Part shown: positions 23,765 through 31,056 of the stretch, piece by piece
How positions within the stretch are numbered: the stretch's first letter is position 1
Layout: each line of letters opens with the position of its first letter
Origin: CAZCCC01 sp964497245
Lineage (GTDB): Bacteria; Patescibacteriota; Patescibacteriia; Buchananbacterales; UBA6539
Assembly (NCBI GenBank): GCA_964497245.1
Contig: CAZCCC010000014.1
Location: forward strand, 1 to 31,056
Direction of reading: 5' to 3'
Length of the DNA: 31,056 bases
Notes under the pieces: model-generated
The model's input: the letters and a program-made list of their open reading frames with translations, nothing else
The model's database searches: none
Told to the model about the DNA's origin: nothing
Translations under genes and position numbers: made by a program

Positions 23765-23828
23765 AAATAAGAAATTAAGAAATTAAGAAAATAAGAAATT
23801 ATTTTTTAATTTTTTAATTTCTTAAACT
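23765..23828 (+). other. AT-rich hairpin after efp
   Basis: The stretch begins with near-tandem units of AAGAAATTA and ends with TAATTTCTTAA, which pairs back to TTAAGAAATTA. It could be a weak transcription barrier or an mRNA-end stabiliser between efp and the small ORF at 23835. No T-rich tail follows. Confidence 0.4.
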
Positions 23829-23834
23829 AAACAT

Positions 23835-23942
23835 ATGGGACAAAATAGCGCACTAAAAGCAAGAATTAAACACGCAAAAAAAAATACTAAAAAAGGCAAA
23901 GAATTAAGAAATAAAACTAAAGATCTAAGGAAGAAAAGATAG
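23835..23942 (+). CDS. 35-aa strongly basic small ORF
   Basis: The frame encodes MGQNSALKARIKHAKKNTKK and continues with more Lys/Arg, ending DLRKKR. It lies after efp and before a strong terminator, in the same direction as the ribosomal protein genes, so it is probably on their transcript. Length and charge are like those of small ribosomal or ribosome-associated proteins, but I recognise no family. There is no Shine-Dalgarno site, in common with its neighbours. It may be chance coding in A-rich DNA. Confidence 0.45.
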   Translation: MGQNSALKARIKHAKKNTKKGKELRNKTKDLRKKR

Positions 23943-24000
23943 AAATAAAAACTCTCAAGACATTTCTGTATAGAGGTAATTCATATTAACTTGTAATCTA

Positions 24001-24028
24001 AAAGCGCGATCCAGAATCGCGCTTTTTT
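24001..24028 (+). terminator. Strong terminator between the rpsF operon and recA (bidirectional)
   Basis: The stem AAAGCGCGAT/ATCGCGC with a short loop is followed by six T on the plus strand and by TTTT on the minus strand, so it can end both converging transcripts. Confidence 0.9.
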
Positions 24029-24066
24029 AAGATTGCAATTAAATTTTTTTATGCTCCAACGAAATT

Positions 24067-25113
24067 CTAGTTTTTTTTCTCAGCATTTTCTAAATTTCTA
24101 ATGCTCTGCCAAACTTGTTTTTTAATTTCAACTGTTAATTTGGGGTTCTGTTTTAAATAGGCTTTGGCATTTTCTCTTCCAACGCCCAATTTTTCATCAC
24201 CGAAAGTGTAACTATTGCCGGATTTATTTATCACTTTATATTCAACTCCCATATCAAGACAATCACCGGCTACCGAAATTCCTTCATTGTACATGATATC
24301 AAATTCACAAATCTGAAAAGGTGGAGCAACTTTATTTTTAACCACTTTAGCCTTGACCCTATTACCAATTATTTTTTCACCCAATTTAATCTGGGCTGCC
24401 CGTCTAACTTCTATTCTTACTGAAGAATAGAATTTTAAGGCTGTTCCTCCGGTAGTGGTCTCGGGATTGCCAAAAATTATACCAATTTTCATCCGAAGTT
24501 GATTAATAAAAATTACAATTGTATTACTTTTGGAAACAATTCCGGCAAGTTTTCTCAAAGCTTGGCTCATCAATCTGGCCTGAAGTCCGATTTGAGTATC
24601 ACCCATATCTCCTTCTATTTCTTTCCTTGGGGTCAGAGCAGCAACTGAATCAACAATAACAACGTCAATGCCGTTTGATCTTACTAAAGTTTCAACAATA
24701 TCAAGCGCCTGCTCGCCGGTATCCGGCTGGGAAATTAACAAATCTTTCACATTCACTCCTATTCTTTTTGCGTATTCCGGATCCAAGGCATGCTCAGCAT
24801 CAACAAATGCGGCAATTCCTCCCATTTTTTGAACCTCGGACACTATATGTTGCGCCAAGGTTGTTTTGCCTGAAGCTTCCGGACCAAAAATCTCAATAAT
24901 CCTTCCCCGCGGCACTCCGCCAACCCCTAAAGCAATATCTAAAGACAGGCAGCCAGTTGGAACTGCTGCCACTTCCATTCTTTTTGCCTCGCCCAACCTC
25001 ATAATTGACCCATCACCAAAACGCTGTTTGATTTGATCAATTGCCTGTTGAGCTGCTTTGAGGCGATCGGAAATATTTGATGCGCTAGTTGATTTCTCCT
25101 CTTTTTTTGCCAT
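24067..25113 (-). CDS. recA: RecA recombinase
   Basis: The 348-aa protein is a full-length RecA. Walker A is GPEASGKTT (77-85), followed by FVDAEHALDPEYA, the Walker B strand VVIVDSVAALTP, and loop L2 with NQLRMKIGIIFGNPETTTGG. The DNA-binding C-terminal domain ends NLENAEKKN, with only a short acidic tail. It is the last gene of the ftsK, RodZ-like, recA unit, 29 bp after the RodZ-like gene. No SOS box is evident. There is no Shine-Dalgarno site. Confidence 0.98.
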   Translation of the reverse strand: MAKKEEKSTSASNISDRLKAAQQAIDQIKQRFGDGSIMRLGEAKRMEVAAVPTGCLSLDIALGVGGVPRGRIIEIFGPEASGKTTLAQHIVSEVQKMGGIAAFVDAEHALDPEYAKRIGVNVKDLLISQPDTGEQALDIVETLVRSNGIDVVIVDSVAALTPRKEIEGDMGDTQIGLQARLMSQALRKLAGIVSKSNTIVIFINQLRMKIGIIFGNPETTTGGTALKFYSSVRIEVRRAAQIKLGEKIIGNRVKAKVVKNKVAPPFQICEFDIMYNEGISVAGDCLDMGVEYKVINKSGNSYTFGDEKLGVGRENAKAYLKQNPKLTVEIKKQVWQSIRNLENAEKKN

Positions 25114-25142
25114 AGTTTGCTCAAAATTAATAATAAAATATT

Positions 25143-25835
25143 TTAATCATCTGTGTTATTTAAAACTATTTGCCGATAAACCTTATTTTCCCTGCCATGC
25201 CTCTTAACAGCCTTCACCTCAATTATATTTATGCCTTTCTGTAAATTAATTGTCTCTAAAAAACCTCCATCCTGATCAACTAATATTTTTTGACCATTTA
25301 TTTCTAAGACTGCTTCCTTTTCAACCCTGCCTTTTATTTCAATTAATTCTTCATTAACCACTAAATCACTAGCCGGAAAATCAACCACTAATTCAGGAGG
25401 ATCGGTAATTGCTTTAACCCTTGTTACAAGATAGGCAATACAGATGAATGCCAATAAGGCAACTAATAAACTTCTAAATATCTTGGGAGTTATTATAAAA
25501 TGAGTAGAAGAAACTTTTTCAATCGGTTTTTTAAATTCCTGATTTTTTATTTTACTGGTTTTACCATAAATTTTTTTTTCACTCTGATAAGCAGATATTA
25601 ATTCGGCTGAGTTAAATCCTAGAAATTCCGCATAAACCTTTATAAAATTCTTTGCATAAACTTCACCTGGTAAAAAATCAAGTCTCCCTGACTCTAAGGC
25701 CTGAAGATACTTTGCTGAAACATTTATTTTCTTTGCTGCATCAAATAAATCAATCCCCTGTTCTTCCCTTTTTGATTTCAAACTTTCACTTAAACTTAAA
25801 GGATTAGAAATTTTTTTTATGCTGAAACCAACCAT
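25143..25835 (-). CDS. RodZ-like HTH membrane protein
   Basis: The 230-aa protein has an N-terminal helix-turn-helix of the RodZ type (residues 15-90: LKSKREEQGIDLFDAAKKIN, then SAKYLQALESG and a LPGEVYAKNFIKVYAEFLG stretch). A basic linker, one membrane helix (about 125-143, SLLVALLAFICIAYLV) and an extracellular beta domain (150-225) with the pattern of bacterial Ig-like or PEGA-type repeats follow. RodZ links MreB to the cell wall machinery; no mreB is in view. It lies 20 bp downstream of ftsK and 29 bp upstream of recA. Confidence 0.85.
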   Translation of the reverse strand: MVGFSIKKISNPLSLSESLKSKREEQGIDLFDAAKKINVSAKYLQALESGRLDFLPGEVYAKNFIKVYAEFLGFNSAELISAYQSEKKIYGKTSKIKNQEFKKPIEKVSSTHFIITPKIFRSLLVALLAFICIAYLVTRVKAITDPPELVVDFPASDLVVNEELIEIKGRVEKEAVLEINGQKILVDQDGGFLETINLQKGINIIEVKAVKRHGRENKVYRQIVLNNTDD

Positions 25836-25855
25836 GGCTATTTTTAATATTATTC

Positions 25856-28171
25856 CTATTTACCAGTAAATGAATAGTCATTTTGATGATCCTTTTCATC
25901 TTCAAAATCATCTTCTTCTGAGTCTTCTATTATATCATCACTTAATCCATTAATCAATATCTCTCTCGGCTTAGCGCCATCTCCCGGACCAATAATACCC
26001 TGTTCTTCCAATAAATCCAAAATTCTAGCTGCCCTGGCATAACCGATGCGTAGACGCCGCTGAAGTAAAGAGGCCGAGGCTTTCTTTGCCCTTAATATAA
26101 CTTCTTTTGCTTCTCCTAAAAGAGGATCGCTGTCTTCTGAATCTTGAGGCGTACTAAAGTCACCAAAAGCTGTTTGCTGTTTTTCAACAACTTCTTCAAT
26201 ATACTCCGGCTCCGACTGATTTTTCAGATATTCTATTACCCTTTTTATTTCAGGATCAGAAGCATAGGCTCCTTGCAACCTTTTCGGCTTTGATATATCA
26301 GCTGATATATAAAGCATGTCTCCCCGACCCAAAAGCTTTTCAGCTCCAGACATATCTAAAATAGTCCGTGAGTCAACAAGTGAAGCTACCGAAAAAGCGA
26401 CCCGAGAAGTAATATTGGCCTTGATCAGCCCAGTTAATACATCAACCGAAGGACGCTGAGTCGCCAAAACCAAATGAATCCCGACTGCCCTGGACATCTG
26501 AGCAAGTCTTACAATTGCTGCTTCAACCTCAGCTCCTGCCGCAGCCATTAAATCAGCCAATTCATCAATTATAAAAATTATGTAAGACATTTCACCGCCT
26601 TCGGCATTATAGCTTTGTATGTTCCGATGATGGGCGGCAGACAATATATCAAATCTTTTTTCCATCTCTTTTATCGTCCAGCGCAAAGCATTAATTGTTT
26701 TTTTAGTGTCGGTAATAACCGGAGTCAATAGATGAGGAATTCCATTATAAACCGGCAGTTCAACGCGCTTGGGATCAACCATAATAAATTTTAAATCATC
26801 AGGACCATTTTGGAAAAGCAAGGCAATAATGACTGAATTAATACAAACACTTTTTCCCGAATTGGTTGCACCAGCTATTAATAAATGTGGCATTTTCGTC
26901 AAATCAGCAAGCCATGGATATCCCATGACATCTTTTCCCAGGGCGACTGATAAATTAGTTTTTCGATTGGCAAATTCCTGACTTTTCAAAATTCCACTTA
27001 AAGAGACTATTGCTGTAGACTCATTTGGAACCTCTATACCAACTAACGATTTTCCCGGCACGGGGGCTTCAATTCTTATTGAATGAGCAGCTAAGGCCAA
27101 AGCTAAATTATCGGCCAAAGCGGTAATTCTGGAAAGTTTTATTCCTTCAGCCGGCTTTAAAGTATATTGAGTTACTGTCGGTCCAACCTGAACATCCCCC
27201 ATTTCAACTTTAATTCCAAAATTATCTAGGGTTTTTTGAATTACCATTTTGTTGGCTTTTATATCCCCGCCGTTAGGAGTGGTGTTTTTACTGTCCAGAA
27301 GATCAAACGGGATATCAATTTTTTTCCTTTTGGATTTACCAATTATTAAATTCATATCACCATTTTCCAATTCGCCCTCATCAGCCTCGTTAGATTTTTC
27401 TACTGTTGATTTAATCTTTTCCCCACCGTGTTTTTCAACCTCCACTTCTCTTTGAAAAAAAACCGGCTCCTCTTCCCGTTCATAATCATGCTCATCTTCA
27501 TGTTTTTCAATTTTTTCCCGCTGGAGCTTGAGCTTTTTAACTCTTCTTTCAATAAAATAATTTTTTAGCCTTAAGAGAATTGATTCTTTTTCATTATTTT
27601 CTTCATCTTCTAAGCCCTGATCCTTTTCTTTAATTGCCTGAAATGCTTTTACCAAAACTGATTCAAAAAGCAATATTAAACCAATTACCGTAAGAGCCAA
27701 AAGTACCGTAGTGCTTGCCCAAAACCCCATAAATTTAAAAAAAGGTCCGGCTAAAATTAAACCGGCATAACCACCCCCTAATCCAGCTGCAGCAGCCGGA
27801 AACAAATCTTCGTTATGAAAAATTACATGGACCAAACCATTAAAGCCACTGATAAAAATCAACAGTCCAAAAAAATTAATCCAGCCAAAACCGTATTTTA
27901 CAGGCCTAATCAAAAAATAACTTATTATTAAAAGTAAAAAAGGAAAATACCAACGATTAAAACCCAAAATCAACTTCAAAATATTATTAATGAAAGATCC
28001 TAATGCTCCGGCGGTGTTAAACAGACTTAAAAGAGTCAAGATACCAAAAGTAAGCAAAATTATAATAAAAATTATCCGCCTGGTTTCTTTTGAAATTTCA
28101 ATTTCCGGCGGAGAAAAATCAAAATCCCTAATTCCTTTTATTCTTTTTATTTTGCGTTTTCTTTTTGACAT
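25856..28171 (-). CDS. ftsK: FtsK/SpoIIIE-type DNA translocase
   Basis: The 771-aa protein has four membrane helices in about residues 28-170, a charged linker (175-290) and the motor. The alpha domain holds NTTPNGGDIKANKMVIQKTL, the ATPase has Walker A GATNSGKSV (about 430) and Walker B FIIDELADLM, and ATQRPSVDVLTGLIKANI follows. The C-terminal winged-helix gamma domain (ASASLLQRRLRIGYARAARI) reads KOPS-like sites in other bacteria. It ends in an acidic tail. It pumps the chromosome terminus through the septum at division. It heads the ftsK, RodZ-like, recA unit. Only a weak promoter (TTGTTA, TTAAAT) is visible about 40-70 bp upstream. Confidence 0.96.
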   Translation of the reverse strand: MSKRKRKIKRIKGIRDFDFSPPEIEISKETRRIIFIIILLTFGILTLLSLFNTAGALGSFINNILKLILGFNRWYFPFLLLIISYFLIRPVKYGFGWINFFGLLIFISGFNGLVHVIFHNEDLFPAAAAGLGGGYAGLILAGPFFKFMGFWASTTVLLALTVIGLILLFESVLVKAFQAIKEKDQGLEDEENNEKESILLRLKNYFIERRVKKLKLQREKIEKHEDEHDYEREEEPVFFQREVEVEKHGGEKIKSTVEKSNEADEGELENGDMNLIIGKSKRKKIDIPFDLLDSKNTTPNGGDIKANKMVIQKTLDNFGIKVEMGDVQVGPTVTQYTLKPAEGIKLSRITALADNLALALAAHSIRIEAPVPGKSLVGIEVPNESTAIVSLSGILKSQEFANRKTNLSVALGKDVMGYPWLADLTKMPHLLIAGATNSGKSVCINSVIIALLFQNGPDDLKFIMVDPKRVELPVYNGIPHLLTPVITDTKKTINALRWTIKEMEKRFDILSAAHHRNIQSYNAEGGEMSYIIFIIDELADLMAAAGAEVEAAIVRLAQMSRAVGIHLVLATQRPSVDVLTGLIKANITSRVAFSVASLVDSRTILDMSGAEKLLGRGDMLYISADISKPKRLQGAYASDPEIKRVIEYLKNQSEPEYIEEVVEKQQTAFGDFSTPQDSEDSDPLLGEAKEVILRAKKASASLLQRRLRIGYARAARILDLLEEQGIIGPGDGAKPREILINGLSDDIIEDSEEDDFEDEKDHQNDYSFTGK

Positions 28172-28248
28172 ATTTTGCCTGACTACTTATATATTTAAAG
28201 GCGGAAATGATTGATTAACAAAATATATTTTACCATAAAATTTAAGAT

Positions 28249-28285
28249 AAAAAAAGACGGCTTAATCAATAATTAAATCGCTGAT
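28249..28285 (-). terminator. Probable terminator of the 33-aa ORF
   Basis: On the minus strand TTTAAT/ATTAAG forms an imperfect stem with flanking GC pairs, followed by seven T, about 30 nt after the ORF stop. Confidence 0.45.
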
Positions 28286-28312
28286 AGACATTAGCAGGTA
28301 AAGAACAATCTT

Positions 28313-28414
28313 TCACTTCTTGTCCGCAATAGAAGAATTTGATGGTTTATTGTCCTTTGGCTTACGTTTCAAATGCAAGATAAATAGCCTGGCTGAAGTT
28401 CTTATCTGTTCCAT
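28313..28414 (-). CDS. 33-aa basic small ORF
   Basis: The frame encodes MEQIRTSARLFILHLKRKPK and ends NSSIADKK. It has AGGCGAG about 6 nt before the ATG, a promoter-like pair upstream and a terminator-like hairpin downstream, so it has the layout of a real small gene. No family is recognised. The rest of the 28172-28667 gap contains only the promoters listed here. Confidence 0.45.
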   Translation of the reverse strand: MEQIRTSARLFILHLKRKPKDNKPSNSSIADKK

Positions 28415-28493
28415 TTTTCTCGCCTCTTTTTTTGTTGAATATTCACAAACAAAAAGCAAATTTAATTAGAATATAGCTCAGCTAGTAACCCTT

Positions 28494-28522
28494 GTAATAT
28501 TTTTGTCTATAAATCTTGACAA
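28494..28522 (-). promoter_or_regulatory. Promoter of the 33-aa ORF
   Basis: TTGTCA (28517-28522), a 17-bp spacer and TATTAC (28494-28499) on the minus strand. Its -35 box overlaps that of the plus-strand promoter at 28516. Confidence 0.5.
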
Positions 28523-28544
28523 TATTATAAATAAGTAATAATAT
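28516..28544 (+). promoter_or_regulatory. Distal promoter of the TrmB-type regulator
   Basis: TTGACA (28516-28521), a 17-bp spacer and TAATAT (28539-28544). Confidence 0.7.
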
Positions 28545-28590
28545 ATAAAACTAGACTAGATATTATTTCAATTTAGCAAAAAATAGTCCA

Positions 28591-28619
28591 TTGACAACTT
28601 ATAAAATTTGGCTTAAAAT
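28591..28619 (+). promoter_or_regulatory. Proximal promoter of the TrmB-type regulator
   Basis: TTGACA (28591-28596), a 17-bp spacer and TAAAAT (28614-28619), 75 bp downstream of the first. The gene therefore has two near-consensus promoters in tandem. Confidence 0.8.
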
Positions 28620-28667
28620 AAAGTTATAGTTAGTGTTGTCTAAAAAATAAACAAAATAAAAAAATGT

Positions 28668-29405
28668 ATGACTAATTTGGGCCAAATTATCCAAAATTTT
28701 GGTTTTAGTGAAAATGAATCAAAAGCCTATCTTGCCCTATTAGAGCTGGGTAATGCTAATGTTGCCGATATTGCCAATAAATCAGGAATAAAAAGAACTT
28801 CTTGCTATGTTATTTTAGAAAATCTCATTCGAAAAGGCCTGGTTAGCAAAACTGCGTTAAAAAATAAAACTCAGTACCTCGCCGAATCACCCGACCAATT
28901 ATTAAAACTGGCTCAAGAACAAGAAGGAATTTTAAGACAAACTTTACCGGAATTCAGGTCGCTATACAACCTTTCTGAAACAAAACCTAAAATCAAATTT
29001 TATGAAGGAAAAGCCGGCTATATGTCAATTTGTTCTGATTCCCTTGAAAAGTCAGGTAACGAAATTCTATTTATTGGCAATCTTGATAATTTGCATGAAG
29101 TAGTAACGACTGAATGGGATAACCGAGTTTACATACCAACTCGCGTTAAAAATAACAAACATATCAGAATTGCCACTTTAAAAAGCGAATCAATGCAAAA
29201 TCTTCAAAAAAAAGATGCTAAGCAGCTGCGAGAAATACGATTCTTACCCGAAGGAACTAAATTTGATGCTTCAATGTTTATATATGGAGATACAATAAGT
29301 ATTATCAGTTCGGAAAAAGAATTAATGGGATTAATAATTGACAGTAAGCCAATTGCCCAAATGGCAAGATCAATGTTTGAATTTATCTGGCTGACGACAA
29401 AATAA
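28668..29405 (+). CDS. TrmB-family transcriptional regulator
   Basis: The 245-aa protein begins with a winged helix-turn-helix (LGQIIQNFGFSENESKAYLA, then NVADIANKSGIKRTSCYVIL and GLVSKT) as in TrmB proteins. Residues 75-105 look like a coiled coil. The C-terminal part (110-245: KPKIKFYEGKAGYMSICSDS, EILFIGNLDN, FDASMFIYGDTISIIS) is the phospholipase-D-like sensor fold found in this family. In archaea TrmB controls sugar uptake; CPR members are plentiful and uncharacterised. It may govern the two membrane genes downstream. There is no Shine-Dalgarno site at the ATG. Confidence 0.88.
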   Translation: MTNLGQIIQNFGFSENESKAYLALLELGNANVADIANKSGIKRTSCYVILENLIRKGLVSKTALKNKTQYLAESPDQLLKLAQEQEGILRQTLPEFRSLYNLSETKPKIKFYEGKAGYMSICSDSLEKSGNEILFIGNLDNLHEVVTTEWDNRVYIPTRVKNNKHIRIATLKSESMQNLQKKDAKQLREIRFLPEGTKFDASMFIYGDTISIISSEKELMGLIIDSKPIAQMARSMFEFIWLTTK

Positions 29406-29432
29406 TTTAAATCTGAACAACTTATTTTCAAC

Positions 29433-29465
29433 TTAAGCCGCTGCTCATGGTGAGAAGTGGCTTAA
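29433..29465 (+). other. Stable hairpin before the 29488 gene
   Basis: TTAAGCCGCT and AGTGGCTTAA, continued by CTC/GAG around loop ATGGT, give a 13-14 bp stem with one mismatch. No T tract follows; a GGAAAGGAGG ribosome site begins 5-6 nt after it. It could be a processing site or translational control element. Confidence 0.6.
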
Positions 29466-29487
29466 CTTTGGAAAGGAGGATATTACA

Positions 29488-30111
29488 ATGGAAGGATATT
29501 TTGTTGGCTTAGGATTTTTTCTGCTTTGCAGCTGCTTTTTAAGTCTTGTTTGGTCAATTGACCAAAAGCCGTGCAAAAACTGGCATAAATGGGTACCGCG
29601 ATCATTCTTGATTATCTTCTGTATTCAATGTCTGTTCTTCTGGATATTTGACTTACAAATTAATTATAGAAATGATCTGCATTATTATATGCTGGTATAC
29701 GATAGGCAAACAAAGGAAATAATCAAGCCGTGGATTGCCGGCTTTTGGCAAGAAAAGACTGATGGTCTACTTCGGGTTAAAGTGCAATCTCCAAAGATAA
29801 CCATCAATAACGGATTAATTGTCAGAAACATTGATTACCTTCTCGAAGTTGAGGTTAATCCTGAATTTTACTTCAAAAACGGCCAAGCACGAGAATTTAA
29901 TATCAGTTACTTAATACTTGTAGCTGAAATAACCTCGGCACTCTTGAACTGCAATGAAGAAAATGCCCCTAAACTTTCTGACTTTTATAATCCATTTGAC
30001 ACAGAACAGCTTTCCCGACTGTCAGATTTAATTATAGGATATTTTAACCAGCCAGGAGTAATTGACAAACGACTACGGCCGATAAAAGTACTATCCTTTA
30101 ATGTCAGCTAA
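29488..30111 (+). CDS. Hypothetical membrane protein, two N-terminal helices
   Basis: The 207-aa protein has two membrane helices (about 4-24 and 37-56) and a soluble domain from residue 60. The soluble start (YYMLVYDRQTKEIIKPWIAGFW, cut at the W, then LLRVKVQSPKITINNGLIVRNIDYLLEVEVNPEFYF) loosely recalls the SPFH/band-7 pattern of a strand pair after a membrane anchor, but I would not assign it. It has a very strong AAAGGAGG site 9 nt before the ATG and a terminator after it. Its neighbour at 30251 has the same general layout, two helices and a polar domain. Confidence 0.7.
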   Translation: MEGYFVGLGFFLLCSCFLSLVWSIDQKPCKNWHKWVPRSFLIIFCIQCLFFWIFDLQINYRNDLHYYMLVYDRQTKEIIKPWIAGFWQEKTDGLLRVKVQSPKITINNGLIVRNIDYLLEVEVNPEFYFKNGQAREFNISYLILVAEITSALLNCNEENAPKLSDFYNPFDTEQLSRLSDLIIGYFNQPGVIDKRLRPIKVLSFNVS

Positions 30112-30130
30112 CCTGTTGGGTTGCAGCTAT

Positions 30131-30160
30131 GGGCGAACAAATAGCTTCGCCCTCTTTTCT
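30131..30160 (+). terminator. Intrinsic terminator after the 29488 gene
   Basis: GGGCGAA and TTCGCCC around an 8-nt loop are followed by TCTTTTCTTT, 20 nt after the stop. Confidence 0.75.
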
Positions 30161-30250
30161 TTGGTCTTCAGACTGTTTTTTTAAAATCAGAAAACAAAAA
30201 TTTGCTTTTTGACTTTAAATCCAACACTAAACTTGGAAAGGAAGAAATTT

Positions 30251-30820
30251 ATGTTTAAAGATCTTGTTGGTTTTGCTTTTTTATTAGCTGCGGCGATACC
30301 ACTTTCCGCTTTCGGGGCAAATATAATAACGTTGATGTTTGCCGGTTTTGGCGGCGTTTACCCTGCAAAAAAAGGATCAACTGATGAAAAATATTTTAAT
30401 CGGTCTTTCCGTCATAACAGCTACTATCTAATTCTGTCCAGTTCATTGGCTATAACAAGTGTTGTGTTTTTTGCCACCGGACAAAATAAACCTTACCATG
30501 AAGTGGCAAGGGAAAATAATGGTCACCTCATATTACAAGACCATAAAGGGAAAACTGTATTTTCCGGTCAAGCAAAAATTATTGAAAAGAAAAATCACAA
30601 TTACCCTAGCGGCTACTGGAAAAGTTGGAGACAGAACCGATTTTGGTTTAACCAAGTTAATACACAATATCTTGTGTACGGATATTATTTTTCAAACCAA
30701 AACAAAAAAATAGTTGAAACCGATTTCACTGGTTTCAATTTTACCAACGGGTTCTATATCTGGGAGAGGGAAAAAACCCAATGGTTAGATCAGGGTCACC
30801 TGGTTTATTATCATCACTGA
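30251..30820 (+). CDS. Hypothetical membrane protein, two helices plus polar domain
   Basis: The 189-aa protein has two membrane helices (about 4-32 and 57-75) and a polar, aromatic-rich C-terminal domain (85-189) with a predicted strand pattern such as GHLILQDHKGKTVFSGQAKI. No family is recognised. I start at the ATG at 30251, with GGAAAGGA upstream; the longer frame begins with a TTG at 30209 and has no site. It could be an SdpI-like or cell-envelope protein, but nothing in the sequence decides this. Confidence 0.65.
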   Translation: MFKDLVGFAFLLAAAIPLSAFGANIITLMFAGFGGVYPAKKGSTDEKYFNRSFRHNSYYLILSSSLAITSVVFFATGQNKPYHEVARENNGHLILQDHKGKTVFSGQAKIIEKKNHNYPSGYWKSWRQNRFWFNQVNTQYLVYGYYFSNQNKKIVETDFTGFNFTNGFYIWEREKTQWLDQGHLVYYHH

Positions 30821-30842
30821 CCAAAAACTGAATTTTTCTTTC

Positions 30843-30871
30843 CCCCGATTAAAATTGATCGGGGATTTTTT
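30843..30871 (+). terminator. Intrinsic terminator after the 30251 gene
   Basis: CCCCGAT and ATCGGGG around an 8-nt loop are followed by A and six T, 22 nt after the stop. Confidence 0.92.
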
Positions 30872-30968
30872 ATTGGCGACGTAGAGCGAGTGCCTGCCGC
30901 CTGTGCTTGTCCGTCTATGGCGGGGACAAACTCCTTTGGCGGGGTGAAAAGCGGTTAATAATCTTTAT
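30872..30968 (+). repeat. Dispersed intergenic element, copy 3
   Basis: It begins ATTGGCGACGTAGAGCGAGTG directly after the terminator U tract (copy 1 has ATTGGCGGCGTAAGGCGAGTG) and ends GCGGTTAATA plus CTTTAT, the same end motif as copies 1 and 2. The middle contains GC-rich GGCGGGG units. Beyond it, to 31056, only AT-rich DNA with the small palindrome AACGC/GCGTT (31025-31038) is seen. Confidence 0.55.
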
Positions 30969-31056
30969 TTTTATAAATTCTTAACGCTATTTCACTTTAT
31001 AAATTACTTAGTTTCCAGAATCTAACGCAACAGCGTTATTAATTAGTTCATTAAAT

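Noticed and set aside
29488..30111. SPFH/band-7 protein
   Set aside because: The post-membrane segment is only loosely similar and lacks the expected helical second half, so it was left as hypothetical.

Overview
The window looks like a chromosomal segment of a Candidatus Patescibacteria (CPR, probably Parcubacteria-type) genome. The evidence is AT-rich DNA, small intergenic gaps, many protein families typical of that group (DUF5654, a standalone LigD phosphoesterase domain, a fused membrane/spermidine-synthase-like protein, an rpsF-ssb-rpsR-efp block with an EF-P that lacks the usual loop lysine, a recA/RodZ-like/ftsK block) and expansion segments in the 23S rRNA. TGA is used as a stop, so the code is the ordinary code 11. 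The phylum call is inference from gene content; no 16S gene is present to confirm it.

Layout. 1-1327: the 5' part of a 23S rRNA on the minus strand, cut by the window edge, with no 16S upstream. 1328-1738: its leader, with a promoter, a terminator-like structure and a second promoter. 1739-5604: three minus-strand membrane-protein genes. 5755-5839: tRNA-Leu(UAG) framed by a perfect 22-bp inverted repeat. 6097-9240: an unknown gene and a divergently read 725-aa lipoprotein with Ig-like domains and a GH16-type glycosidase motif. 9329-10086: LigD phosphoesterase domain and a gene remnant. 10174-15099: purine genes purB, purH and a purC-purE fusion, with visibly higher GC than their surroundings. 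15290-16692: an orphan NuoE-like ferredoxin-fold protein beside two paralogous small proteins that share a conserved tail, one of them split by a -1 frame change at a slippery heptamer. 16851-20181: fxsA, ychF, a small coiled-coil protein and a Trm11-like methyltransferase carrying a short in-frame palindromic insertion. 20348-21610: a degenerate receiver-domain protein and a protein built of two tandem repeats. 21771-23942: structured leader, rpsF, ssb, rpsR, efp and a 35-aa basic ORF. 24067-28171: recA, RodZ-like protein and ftsK as one minus-strand unit. 28313-30820: a 33-aa ORF divergent from a TrmB-type regulator, which is followed by two membrane proteins of unknown function.

Signals. 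Promoters are easy to read: -35 TTGAC(A/T), a 17-bp spacer and a TATAAT-like -10 recur throughout. Genes fall into two translation classes: those with a strong AAGGAGG-type site (mostly the accessory genes) and those with no Shine-Dalgarno site or almost no leader (ychF, the DUF5654 gene, the coiled-coil gene, recA). Intrinsic hairpin-plus-U terminators close most units. A short intergenic repeat with conserved ends occurs three times, each time directly after an intrinsic terminator. All calls are by reading the sequence; no database search was run.
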